This document shows, one piece after another, positions 12,540 through 23,553 of a stretch of 64,000 nt of DNA (position 1 is the stretch's first letter; each line of letters begins with the position of its first letter). The stretch comes from Thelonectria olida (taxonomy: Eukaryota > Ascomycota > Sordariomycetes > Hypocreales > Nectriaceae). A program made the position numbers and the translations under genes. The stretch is from NCBI GenBank assembly GCA_020736575.1, contig JAGPYM010000002.1, positions 1,116,001-1,180,000 of the forward strand, written 5' to 3'. The notes beneath the pieces are model-generated. The model ran no database searches and was not told where the DNA came from. It worked only from the letters and a program-made list of their open reading frames with translations.

Positions 12540-13674
12540 TCTTCTCTACAAAAGGGGTCAGTAGCGTGCGCTTGAAAAACAAGGTCGGATGAGGACGAGG
12601 AGGATAGAGCCTCCGCAATTAAGCAAAACTCTCTACACAAACTCAACTCCCTCTCTCACTCTCTCTCTCTCTCGCCCATACATAACCTACCTTACATACA
12701 TATCCATCCCGCTCAACACCCCTTAATCACCACCCCCTTATGACGACCAAGCCGTGCTGCGCACGCTGATTCCCCGTTACTGTACATAAAAGCAACCCTC
12801 TGCCCCTCAACTTGAGAGAGTCCTCCCACCTCCCAAAACAAACGAGGCTGGGACTTGACATTGGGCCATTGTTCGGGATGCACGAAAGGGAGTTGTTCTC
12901 ATTTATACCCAGCGTCTGTTTTGTCTTTTATTTATTTTTTTAACCGAATTGGATACGCTCCCTCAAATAGAGCCGAGCAGAATAAGTCTTTGTTTTCCTA
13001 GTCTTTTTCCGACATCTCTCCTTTGTTCACATATATATGAAGAGATCTTGATCTGCATGACCTATAGATAGATTTACCAATGATATGCAAATATTGCAAA
13101 TTGCAATCGTACGAGATAACGTTTTAATCATTCCAAGTGAGGGCTTTGATAGTGACAATGACAGTGAGCATGTGACATGACGCAACGTGATTGTTTGGGT
13201 GTTGAAGGATAATATTCATCTGTCTTTGTCTGTTTCGTTCTGTAGATCAAATACTCCGTCTTCCCAATCAATCGAATAAATAAAAATAGATCCAACTACT
13301 GGATAGGTAGTTGCTTAAAACGAGAGTCCTTTTCTTTCCCCATGCTTCCCATGCCAAATTGGCAAAGTATTCGCTCCAAGATAACGCACCGACGCTCCCA
13401 ATGAAATAACATGACAAGATCGTGAGATCCCACCCAAGCACGCTATGCCCCATCCATAGATACATACAAAAGCGAATGAATAGTGTAATAACCAAAAATG
13501 TAACAGGAAATGGGCAGGATTCGAGTACAGATTAACAGGAAAAGGAAGGGGGACAGTTACATAGACTGCAACGATCGGGTGATATGTATGGGTGATCCTG
13601 CTGTCAAAACAATCTTTCTGGTCTCTTCTTTGACCTTGAACCTGAAGCCTTTAGACAGCGGAGCGATGACATGT
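12540..13674. other. intergenic region between convergent genes
   Basis: This 1.1-kb space holds the 3' ends of the surface-protein gene (plus) and the F-box gene (minus). It is A/T-richer than its surroundings and contains a CT run at about 12650-12674 and T-rich tracts near 12925. These fit 3' UTRs and poly(A) signals. No coding frame is supported. Confidence 0.6.
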
Positions 13675-16600
13675 CTACATGACGACACATTTCTTGTCTT
13701 TGTCTTTCTCTTGCTTCGCAGAGCCAGTCGATACGTCTGTCCAACCGGCGCTGCTGGCAGCATCCGCGGGCTTCTTCTTCTTCTTTTTGTTTTTGCCCGT
13801 CCATCCGCGCTTCTTGGCATCCTTGATGTTCTTGGCGGCGCTGCGTTCCGCTCGACTGGGCCGGCGGTTGACGTTGGGCGACGACCGTGTGACGGGAATT
13901 GGAGGGGCGCTCAACCAAGCAGGGACCTGGGATGGAGCTTGTCCAGGGGCTTGCTGTTGCTGAGCCGGCCCTGTATTGCCTCCGTGAGACGAAGCGATGC
14001 TGTAGATTGTCTCAAGCCGTTCGACTGTGGGCCGAATGGTCGATGATTGGGTGGGACGTGGGTGACGGGGAATAGGCGCCAGTAACGGGGGTTCGTTGCG
14101 GCGACCAGATATCTGCCGCGACGGTGGGTCGAATGCACCTGTAACGCCCCTGGGAGTGCTGATGATCAATGGCTGATCAGGCTCCCAGGCCTGGTGTCTC
14201 GGATGCTCTGGGGATACTGGGTCTGAGAAAGTGCGGGAGAAGGACATGTCACGCTGAGAGCTGCTCCCAACTGGCCTGCGGGCAATCTGGAAGCCACCTG
14301 ACAAACGACGGGGGCTGCCCTGACTGATTCGCTTGTTCAAGCTGGCCATCTGACTGGTACTCGGCGGTGGAGGCAGGGCCGATACTGCATCGTTCCCGGC
14401 CTGGGGGGCCGATGACGAGTAAGGATATCCCGCTGTCAGATCCGTTGTTTGGGGTATCTCCCCAGGGGCCCGCGGCCACGTTTGCGCGTTGGACAGCCGT
14501 CGGGTTCTGGCCACTGGGTCCTGAGAATCCTGCATAGCTGACGAGGTGGCCGGTGACATGTGGACCTTCATGCCTGGCACCCGCAGAGCTGAGGGGACAA
14601 TATGAACTTGACCTGAGGGCTGCGAGGTTTCTGGGGGGGGAGCTACTACAGCTACATCAATCGGGCCAGTAATAGCCCTCGGCGTCCCTATTGGAGAAAC
14701 GGTTGAGCCAGATACCTGCCTTGTCTCGGTTTCAGTATGTGAGAAATCAGGCAAATGGCGAGCAGGCTGTAGGGGTGAGTCTGGGGGAGTGACATCGTAA
14801 AGATTATCAGTTTCCTGGTGAATGGAAGGGCTCGAATTAGGCCTGTGACTGTCGCTCATTCGCGGCCTGCTCATTGTGGTAGAATCACTCGCAGTTCTCT
14901 GGAACGGTGGGCGTTGTGGACTGGATCCTTCAGGTGAAACAGCTGGCTGACTATGAGTTCCGAGCGGGTGAGTCGATGGCAGGGGCGGGAGAGGCGGGAG
15001 AGGCGGAATCTGGTGAGCAATGGGAGCAACGGATGGACCTCGCATGAAGGCAGGGAGGTCTCCAGGATCTTCCTTTTGGTATGGAGGAGGCGGAGGTACC
15101 CAGTTGTCCGCGTCGCTCTCATGGGGATGCTCGCGGCGGCCGTCAGCACGGCGATATTCGATATGACGCCCATCTGCGGTTCGAGGATGCAGACTACGAT
15201 CCATGGCTGCCGCAGTGGCAGCGCGTCGCAAGGTAGTGCCAGATCGAGGACTTGCGTGAGCATACGGGGCATCCAGGGCCTCCAGCTCCTCGATTGTGGG
15301 CTCGTCGTCGTTAGGGGACTCGGGTGGCGCTCGTATCACTGGGACTTGACCAATTCTGCGAGGAATCAAAGGGTCGTCGTCCTCGTCATTGTTCCGCGGC
15401 ACTGCTGGCACGCTAGGACGACGAGGGGCGGCTGCTGTGGTAGTTCGAACAACGCCTCCTCCACGACTTCCTCCACGGCCTCCTCGCTTCTGAAGAACAG
15501 TTCTCCGTCGAACAATTGCCACATCTGTTTCCAAATCTCGCTGCTCTTCCTCCAAAACCTCCGCCTTGTCGGTTCCGACCTCAATGGCAATCTCAGTCTT
15601 GATGCCGTCGTTCAGCCCATAGTCAAAATCGACAATGGTGATCCTGCCGCCATCAACAAAGTCTATGTCCTCTTCTTCGGTAACCAACCTTGGTGCACCA
15701 ATGCCCCGAGCAGTAACAATCAATCGCTCCTTGGAAGATGACTGTCCGAATCCAGCGACCCATTTCACGTTGCTGACTTCAGTGAGTTCAGAGATCTTAC
15801 ATCCTGAGACGAAGGTATTTCGGAGTTTGTCGCATAGTATCTGCCATTGAGGGACTCTGGCCCCATCCGCCTCCTGGGGTCTGGTAGACAACCGACGCGA
15901 ACTTCCGCTTTGTGCACTGTTTTGTCGGCCAATCAATGATGAGGAGCCGCTGTCGTTCGAAAACGTGGCCGTGTCTGGAAGAGCGTCTAAGTCCTCGGGG
16001 ATGCCATAGATCCAGATATCCTTCCCCTGAAAACCGGCCGCCACGAGTTCACCATGGTAGCTTGCAGCAGGCAGCGTGCAGGGAAGAAGTGTCGCTTGCG
16101 AGTCTGCGCTCGGCACTGGACCTGGGAAATATGTGGTGCCGTTCCTTAGATCGTCTATGCGGACTGCACGGAATGTCTCGAAACTTCGATCATAAGTGAA
16201 CGCCCAACATGCCTCTTCCTTGGGCCCATCTTGAAGCAACACCGCATGACTGCAGTCACGGCTTGTGTTGGGGAATATGATTGATGTTGTCCAGAGGGCG
16301 CTGAGGTTGTCGTCGGAAATGTGGCTGCCTGGGTCGTAGTAAGGTGCGGTGAGAATGACAGTGTTGGGAGGAGCGGATTGGGTTGTGGTGCCAAGGATTT
16401 GGGTTCCATCGAAGGAGAAGGCTAGAGAATCGACGCCGTCACATTTGACGGAGCGTCGGTCGCTAGGCAGGGCATCTTGCCTCAAAGAAGTGACTTCAAT
16501 GCCACCTGCGTAGGCGGCAGCGAGGACGGAGCTGCAAGGAGAGAGGGCGATGGCTCGGGGAGTGTTGTCGAGAATCATAGACTGGGTCCGTCGCGGCGGT

Positions 16601-17373
16601 GATTGCTCCAAATCGTAAACGTCGACCTGCATCTCAGACGATAAAACGACCAAAACGGTGCTAATATCATTAATGCAAGCGGCAACGGGGCGCCTAAGAA
16701 TCTTGAACTCTCTCTTGACCTCAATGACAGGACCTTGGGTATCGATCACGTAAATTCTAGCCGAATTGTATGCCAGGAGGCGGTGGCCCTTGGGGGAGGC
16801 GCTGAATTGCATTCCCTCGCCTCCAGGGCATGATGAAGAGCTGATGGAGTTGGAAATGAGTTTGATGGCCGTCTCGTTGGGTCGCAAGTATGCCTGAAAG
16901 AGGCTACGCTTGACCTCGCGCGCAAAGAGTCGTCGCAAACGGGGGAGATTGTCGTCGTCAGCAGAAGGAAGGGTAGTATGGTTGCCGGCGTACGGAGGAC
17001 ATTGTGAAAGATGATGGAGGTAGAGATGAGGGCGTTGAGAGACGGATCGCCATTTGCGGTTGAGGAGAACGAGGGATGCGAAGCCGTTTGGGTCGGTAAG
17101 TTGGAGGATTCTGTAAGAGACAAGTCGGTAATATGTCAGCCATGCTCATGCGCCAGGTACGAGAGAAGATACAACGTGTGGGGAGACGATGGGAATGGAA
17201 TCGAATATTTAGAAGGAAGGCGCGGCAATGGCTGGCTCATGCTGTTCACATCGTAAGGGAGACAAGTGCACTCACTCTTGGATGATTTCGTCGGGCAAGC
17301 GATCGAATGGTGGAGGAGGAATGGGCGTTTTGTCGATGCTGGAGCGACGGGCGTCTTCCGTCGTTGCGTCCAT
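13675..17373 (-). CDS. F-box/propeller-like protein with PPxY, polybasic and CaaX motifs
   Basis: Exon 1 is 17276-17373 and exon 2 is 13675-17110. The 165-nt intron runs GTGAGT..TTACAG, giving about 1177 residues. The splice restores an F-box-like segment near residues 23-70 (FDRLPDEIIQE then ILQLTDPNGFASLVLLNRKW). Residues of roughly 90-560 have the repeating beta-strand look of a divergent WD40 propeller. The remaining half is disordered: an RGG cluster (about 573-583), a PPPPY motif ending at Y710, long Pro/Ser stretches and KKKKKK near the end. The last four residues are CVVM, preceded by KQEKDKDKK, a textbook CaaX box with a basic patch. F-box proteins recruit substrates to SCF ubiquitin ligases, and a CaaX box would tether this one to a membrane. 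I know no characterised orthologue, so the role is inferred from motifs. Confidence 0.82.
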
Positions 17374-17387
17374 GACGCTGAAGCGTT

Positions 17388-17411
17388 CTACGGCGGGGAG
17401 GCGCCGAGCAT
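17388..17411 (-). promoter_or_regulatory. 7-residue upstream ORF of the F-box gene
   Basis: Reading the minus strand, an ATG at 17411-17409 opens a frame encoding MLGASPP and stops at 17390-17388. That is 14 nt before the main ATG. It has G at -3, so some initiation is plausible. It matters only if transcription starts upstream of it, which cannot be seen here. Confidence 0.4.
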
Positions 17412-20400
17412 GTCAGAGAGGGAGTGGATGGAGAAGGAGAAGCCGCAGCGAAAGACAAAGGCGACGACGAAATGAATGTGGCCGAGAAGTCGGGGATCGT
17501 GAAGAGAAGAGAGTCGGCGAGACGGGCGTTAGCTTTTGGCGGGCTCGCTTTGGTCGTGGTGGTGGGCTTGTGTGGCTGAAGCTGACTGGGCCGGGCCAGG
17601 CCAAGACGAGACTGTTAATGCACACAACCACACCAACAGCGTATGCACGGATCGAAAGGTTGTAGTCGCGAGATGCAGGCGAGTAAGAAGGGAAGTGGGA
17701 AAATAGAGGAACAAAGAAACAGCGATAACGCTGGGTTTTGGTGTTTACTTGAGAGACGGTGGTGGTGGTCGCGGTGGTGTTGGTGGTGGACCCGCCCAAT
17801 GCTCACTAGGGACTTCAGGGAGACGAGACCAAGGCACCAAGGGAGTGAGGAATGACGATGTTCAGGCCGGCGTCGTTTCGTCTTTTCAGCGGGGGACGGG
17901 CCGCGGTTTAGGTGATGAGTGAGACTGTAAGGTCGGCGGCCACGCTGCAAGGGATAGGGAAGAAGCCAATGGATGGAAGTGAATGTATAGCCACTTGGAG
18001 CTGGGAAATGGCAGCATCCATACAGATACGAAAATTAAAATAAGCAACGCAATTCTTATGCCTCAATTGGGCCCGACGCGGTCGAGGCCGAGCGATGGCT
18101 TCTCCACGAGTCCACTCGGGGGACTTTGGCGTCTTTGGCTCCTCTCCCGGGCCAGGGGTTGGGTGCTCGGTGGGTTCTCGATTGAGGCCTCTTGTCTGAT
18201 TTGCCCGCTCGAATTCGATGGCGGCGCAGCCGATGCAATGTGCAATAAGGCGTGTATACGTAGTGCCGTGCGCGTCCTGATCTCGTTGACGCGGCGTGGC
18301 AACAGGAAGAGTGAAGAAAAGGAGGAGGAAGAAGAAGAAGAAGAAGCCAGATGGTAAACAAATCTCCTTCGGTAAATATTCAAGATACGGGGAATATAAC
18401 GAGGACAACAAGGAAACACACACATGCACACCACCCACAAATAAGAAGCCATTTTTAAAACCGCCGGAAAAATGGGATACAACTCAGAATGACACTCCTT
18501 CGACCAACATGCGTCGCAAGGGTCCACGGAGGGCTTCCCTGTCCTATTTTCATCCGATCTAGCAAGAGCTGGGGTTGCAGTGCGCCAAACGGTGAAACCC
18601 CAAGTGCGCCTCTGATACCAAGCATCGCCAACCCGAGACGGCCAGCAAAACAAGGGGAGACGATGAGCAGGTCAAGCGAGACACGATTGAGACAACATGA
18701 TGTAATCAAGCGTTGATTCAGGTCAATCGAGCTGAAGGCGACTGTAGCTACCTGGGCACATCATTTGTCCACATACGTAATGCCACTGTCAGTCGCCCTC
18801 AACGCCGTCGCTCTGGCTGCATATCCTGTTACTCGACGTTATCACTCATTGGCTCTGTCCGTCGCGACTAGGGGCAATGTGGCGTTCACGGGTGTGGTCG
18901 TCCGGCAAAATCGATGCCACCCATCATTCACCACCATTCATGATGAATATCGACGGGCAGTCAGTCTTGCAAGAGTGAGCGGCCCAGTCTAAAATTAGAT
19001 GCGCTGCAGTGGATTGTGCACCATTGACCGCAGGCCACGGCCCATGTGCGGCCAGTGCACCATCGAGTAAATCAAGCATTCATCAATCATGGATCGATGA
19101 ACGAACGAATGAGTGAATGAATTCTCCCCGCTCGCCGTGCAGCTCTGGGCCACGGCGGAGTCACGTCGTAGTCAACCACGAACGTGTACCAACAACTTCA
19201 AGGAGGACAAGATACCTTCTCCAATGTCTCTGTGGTATAATACTCCGCGTGAACACGCACAAGTTGAATCCCTCTCGCTGCCGTCACTGTGCTTTCCCGC
19301 TCTGCTTGACTCGGCCGAGTAACATGAACAGTGCACACTATATCTCGTAACGGCAGGGACATGCATCCAACGTACCTTGCCCGAACCACGCAGCCAAGTA
19401 TTCAAGTTGGGGATTAACATGTGTCAACATGGCTTCTCATTGAGTAAACCCCGACAGAGGCTATATATATCGAGGGCCTAACGAACCTTGGATGTTGACT
19501 TCGCCAAAAGAAGCGAGATTATGAGCATGGCCTCGGCATTCGAAGCTAAAAGGAGTAATGACAAAAATAGAAGTCAATAATGGTATGTCCAAAAGAGGAG
19601 AGTGTGCTCAGTTGTACCACTCTCTGGGAGGTAACTCTGTGAAGGTTGACTGGCAATTCTTGTTGTTGTTGTATTATTACCGTCCTGAGGGCGCGATGAT
19701 TGACTGGCAATGTTGCCGCATGTATCTCTAGGGTAGGTAGGCCAACTTGCACTGTTCTTTCCCAGTTGCTGGACTTGCTTGAGCTTTTTCCCCCTCTTAC
19801 TTCTGTTCAAGACTATCTTCTTATTCTTCTTGATCTTGGCATTCGATTGCTTGCGGGTTTTCAAGGGGGCATCGCTGCTCCGGTACGGATTGTTGACATT
19901 GACTGACTGGGTTAGTTTTGGGCATTTCAGATGTTGTATCAGGACTTCGAATTTGAGCCAGCAAGGCCATAACTGCAAATGGGACAGAGCGATTCTCAAC
20001 TGGGATGAAGGCATGGTCAGCTAGCTCAGAATTCAGACGCTGAGAAGCTCTACTTTGTTTTCACACAATAACGCTGAAGTAGGCTTGCTCGGTAGTGTCA
20101 ACCTAGGTACTCTGTCTTGTAGGCAGGGAGGCAGGCTGATCAGACAACAAGAATAACTTCAACTGTCAGTAAGTAGCCAAAACTGAAAGAGAGGGTATCG
20201 CAATCAGTCAAGTATGGCATCTTAGGCTCTCGCTGGAGTGTGTAGTGCAGTCCCTGACTACAGTGTATTGCCTTGCAATACAAACCATAGTATTGGATAT
20301 CCAGGCACACAAAGCACAATGACACGCCACAAACAAAAGACCGCCTAAGAAACGCATCATCGTCATCTCGGCCAAGAGTTGTCACCCACCCAAAGCGGCC

Positions 20401-20678
20401 TAGTAGAATTCCTCATCTCCTGTTGTCTCTTCCCTCAATCATCAGTCGGTCGGGTTGCGGCATCACCACGTCAGCCCTGCAGGCGCCGGTGAGCAGAGGC
20501 GCAGGCGGTGGAGAGGAACCATCTGCACCACGTCCAATTGGTGTCTCTCAGAGACTCATAAGTTTGCTACATACACGGTCCATAGACCGACTTTTGTCCA
20601 TTTCGCCTGATGATAAACTTAAATAGATGCCTGATTTAACCTTCCTGATTCTCTCATGGACCAAACTGGGCATTCAGC
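17412..20678. other. 3.3-kb intergenic region between divergent genes
   Basis: This space separates the start of the F-box gene (minus) from the start of a small orphan gene (plus). A GAA/GGA-rich tract lies at about 18320-18347. Short frames on both strands look like chance, including a Lys-rich minus-strand frame at 19574-20014 that has no recognisable domain or splice support. It presumably carries two promoters. Confidence 0.55.
18320..18347. repeat. GAA/GGA trinucleotide tract
   Basis: A purine-only run of GGA and GAA triplets on the plus strand, in non-coding sequence. It creates spurious Glu/Lys-rich and Ser/Phe-rich frames on the two strands. Confidence 0.75.
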
Positions 20679-21253
20679 ATGTCGACTCCCTTGTATAGGT
20701 TCCTACCTTTGGAGCCTCAGATCAAAGAGTTACAGCAAGACGCCACTACCGAAGTGTTGACTTTATTTCCGGTCGAGAAGCGAAAAGGCTTGTTGAGCTA
20801 CGGGCTGCCCGAGTCCTGCGATAAGGTGTGCGCCGCGCTGCTCAAGAATCTGGTATATTGCCCTAATATCTACCTATTCATTCCTTCGTTTCCGTACTAA
20901 CCTATTGCATGTAGAAACCTGAAATAGAATCCTGGGCAAAGACTCTGGGTCTCACTGTAAAAGACGTGGGCAACCCGGAGATTCGACCACAGGCTTTCCG
21001 CCTCGAGAAGGACAACACGTCCTCGTTACCAAGAGGCTATACGGCGATTGTCGTGGCCCTTGGAAACACGAAGTACGGCGTCGAACTTGTCTCTGGAGAC
21101 AAAAAGACGTGTACAAAAGAATATTGGGATCCCAGCTCCGCACTTCATCTGCGGGAAACGGGCCTACGAGCAACAGGCGGCCACATCAGATTTCTATACA
21201 TCCCCCTTCAGCTGCAACCTGCCGAGACACCCTGGGAACCGTCTACTTCATGA
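20679..21253 (+). CDS. small orphan protein, 170 residues
   Basis: Exon 1 is 20679-20852 and exon 2 is 20915-21253. The 62-nt intron runs GTATAT..GTAG with a good GTACTAAC branch site just before the acceptor, and joining is in phase. This supports a real gene even though I recognise no family. The N-terminal part (MSTPLYRFLPLEPQIKELQQ onward) is predicted helical, and the C-terminal half looks beta-rich (YTAIVVALGNTKYGVELVSG). There is no signal peptide, membrane segment or obvious motif. An out-of-frame ATG at 20656 lies just upstream. It converges with the next orphan gene, the stops being about 150 bp apart. Function unknown. Confidence 0.6.
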
Positions 21254-21404
21254 TGAATATCATATCGTGGTCCATACCGCCTTCTGCGGACTGTCCGCTG
21301 GCGCTCGTTTTCAATGTGCTAGCTGCTAGGCTTCTTTCGATCTTTTGCAGACTTTAGAGTGTGTAAGCACGGGTTGTAACGGGGTCGGATGGACATGTTG
21401 GCGC

Positions 21405-22136
21405 TCACCTCAACTTGCCTCCACAGAGATCATAAACAAGATTAGGGATTCTTAGAACTTCGGAGGGTAGTGATGTGGAAGGACGGAAAGCAGCAGTGAT
21501 TTCTTCCCGCAAGAGTGGAAAGCATTCGCCGGTAAAGTGCTGGCCGAATGTGAAATAGGAGTTGACTAGAACAGATGTGAGTATACAGCATCGCGCCAGA
21601 GGAAGTTTCCTACCTCGCAATGGAAGTTCATATGCACGTGCTCCAAGGGCTTTGGCAAGCTCATCGCCGATTTGTATGCATTTTGGCAAAGCAAAGCGCT
21701 TCGACCGGAGAGTATCAGAGCCTCCGCTGATGCACTTTGCCATGGCGGCTTGCATGGTATCTCGGGAAAGACCATCGCTATGAGCAACGTGACAGGCGGC
21801 GACCATGACCATGTTATGGAGTTGAAGTTTGCGTCCATCAAAGTCCTTTGCGCAAGCAGCGTATGTATGGAGCAGAGTGGTCCAGTCCATCTGCCTTCGG
21901 TTTTCCAGATGTGACAGTGTCAGTCGTTGGCGAATCGCAGCAATGTCCTCGGCCTTGGACGGGAAGTCGTTGTTCCAATCCTCGTCGCCTTGGGGAAGTC
22001 GTTTCATCCAGTTGAGAATCCATTTCCGGTGTGTTTCCATCCCTCGTCTCCGGGTTGCGCGCTGGGCTTGGACGCCATGGCCGGGGGACTCGATGATGAA
22101 CTCTGCCGTGATTCTCGGGGGAGGCTGCGAGTTCAT
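21405..22136 (-). CDS. orphan protein, about 243 residues
   Basis: One open frame on the minus strand. I chose the ATG at 22136-22134 (MNSQPPPRITAEF), because the 54 residues that an earlier in-frame ATG at 22298 would add are Ser/Phe/Cys-rich and look like translated leader. The body is mostly helical with several Trp residues (HRKWILNWMKRLPQ, MDWTTLLHTYAACAKDF), with no domain I can name. A 48-nt segment at about 21568-21615 has a GTAGGA donor and TTCTAG acceptor and is a multiple of three. It may be an intron, so the product could be 227 residues. The stop overlaps a GTGAGC donor-like string, so an extra 3' exon cannot be excluded. Confidence 0.5.
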   Translation of the reverse strand: MNSQPPPRITAEFIIESPGHGVQAQRATRRRGMETHRKWILNWMKRLPQGDEDWNNDFPSKAEDIAAIRQRLTLSHLENRRQMDWTTLLHTYAACAKDFDGRKLQLHNMVMVAACHVAHSDGLSRDTMQAAMAKCISGGSDTLRSKRFALPKCIQIGDELAKALGARAYELPLRGRKLPLARCCILTSVLVNSYFTFGQHFTGECFPLLREEITAAFRPSTSLPSEVLRIPNLVYDLCGGKLR

Positions 22137-23553
22137 GGTGAAGTAGAAGCCAGATCTGAATGGCACAACCGGGGGGCTTGAGAAATCATGGAGTAAATAG
22201 GAGAAACTGTGTTTAAAGGACTGAAAGCAATGTGCGATAGACTGGGCTGAGCAGGTATTAATTAACTGACTGCCAAAGGACAAATACAGCCAACACATGG
22301 ACTGAAGGCGTCACACCGGGGTGCCTGGCAGAAGGCCGCGGAGACGGCGGCGAAGTCCGATATCAGTAGATTGAAAAGCTACCGATATATTATGGCGCAG
22401 GCAACTTGCCATGGTTCTCTGCCGGCGAAAGGTGATGGTGGCGCTCGGTGAGAAAGTGATGGTCGCCTCATAGGCCGATTCTGAACCCCCCTCCAATGGC
22501 TTAATGCCACGTCCAGGTTCTAATATCCGTCTGGTTTGAGCGAACAGTGCACTAAAGATTCGGATGGGCTAACAACATGTTGCTCATGTACGAGCAAGTA
22601 TGTACGGGCAGTGTTGAAGTAAGCTGTGCGTTCTTCGCAGTGTCCTGGAGCCATGCCTCATATGAGACGAAACGTGTCTTGGCGGGGGCGCTCTAAAGAC
22701 GGGAAGCCCTGCATTTGAATCGTCATCTCCTGTACGACCTATTCGTATCAAGTACGAATAGGCCGATGATGATGATGGTGATGGCCCATAGTGCTAAGAT
22801 TGGATACGGATTTCACCTCACACCGGGACGAGAATGGCGGGTTCTGACCGTGCTTGTATGGATTGGCGGTATCATGCACGAGAGACGCAAAGAGGAAATT
22901 CACGGTGGGATCTACAGGGTCAAGAAAGCCGTCCATACGTACTAACACGGGTGAGTGGCAAGGGGTTGATGCGAGGCGACGGGGGAGCATCCGCCGGTCC
23001 CCGGTGTTACTTGATTGAGACGACAATGGAACAAAGAAATCCTCGTCAGTTCACACTCGCTGAAGATGTCGGGAACTAGAGGATCCGAACTTCATCTTTG
23101 ATGAATACGCTCTTGGGCGAGCCGTCTCCAGATAATAGATGCGAAGATTTGTGGCGTACGAAGACGAGGCCACGGGACTTGGTCTTTGCTGTCCTTGAGG
23201 CTTGACTAGTGGACCATCCATGGAGGTCCGAACAGTTGGAGGGGGTGTGGCTGAGAAGGCATGCTGTGGCCCGTGCATGGGGCGTTGTGGCTGCTATCAT
23301 CCCTCCTCGATAAGCCTGACGTCGACACTGCGCAAGAGGCAGGAACCCCTGAAAAAAAGGACCAAGGACCCGCTCGTATTAATCAAGCATTCCAAAAGGA
23401 CAGCTTGGGTTTGTTGCAAACTTCAGCTCGTAAGCTCAACTCTTCTGGCCGCTCCTTTGGAATCGAATTCATTGTCTCTGACGCCTCTCCCCGAGGACGT
23501 CCCTTTCTTCTTGCTACACTTGGCTCACCCCCGTCCGATGGCGAGCCGTCACA
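22137..23553. other. intergenic region between divergent genes
   Basis: This 1.4-kb space lies between the orphan minus-strand gene and the ERD1-like gene. It contains a perfect 10-bp inverted repeat at 22738-22762 and a GAT-rich tract at about 22763-22785. The last 250 bp are probably the ERD1-like leader. No coding frame is supported. Confidence 0.55.
22738..22762. repeat. perfect 10-bp inverted repeat with 5-nt loop
   Basis: The arm cctattcgta (22738-22747) and its exact complement tacgaatagg (22753-22762) flank a 5-nt loop, tcaag. It could form a hairpin in RNA or DNA or be a dyad-symmetric protein site. It lies in non-coding DNA about 600 bp upstream of one gene start and 800 bp upstream of the other. 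Confidence 0.7.

Noticed and set aside
14953..15741. 262-codon plus-strand frame opposite the F-box gene
   Set aside because: Antisense to the low-complexity tail of the real gene; Ser/Arg-rich translation without domain.
19574..20014. 146-codon Lys/Ser-rich minus-strand frame
   Set aside because: No recognisable domain, poor codon structure and no intron or promoter support.
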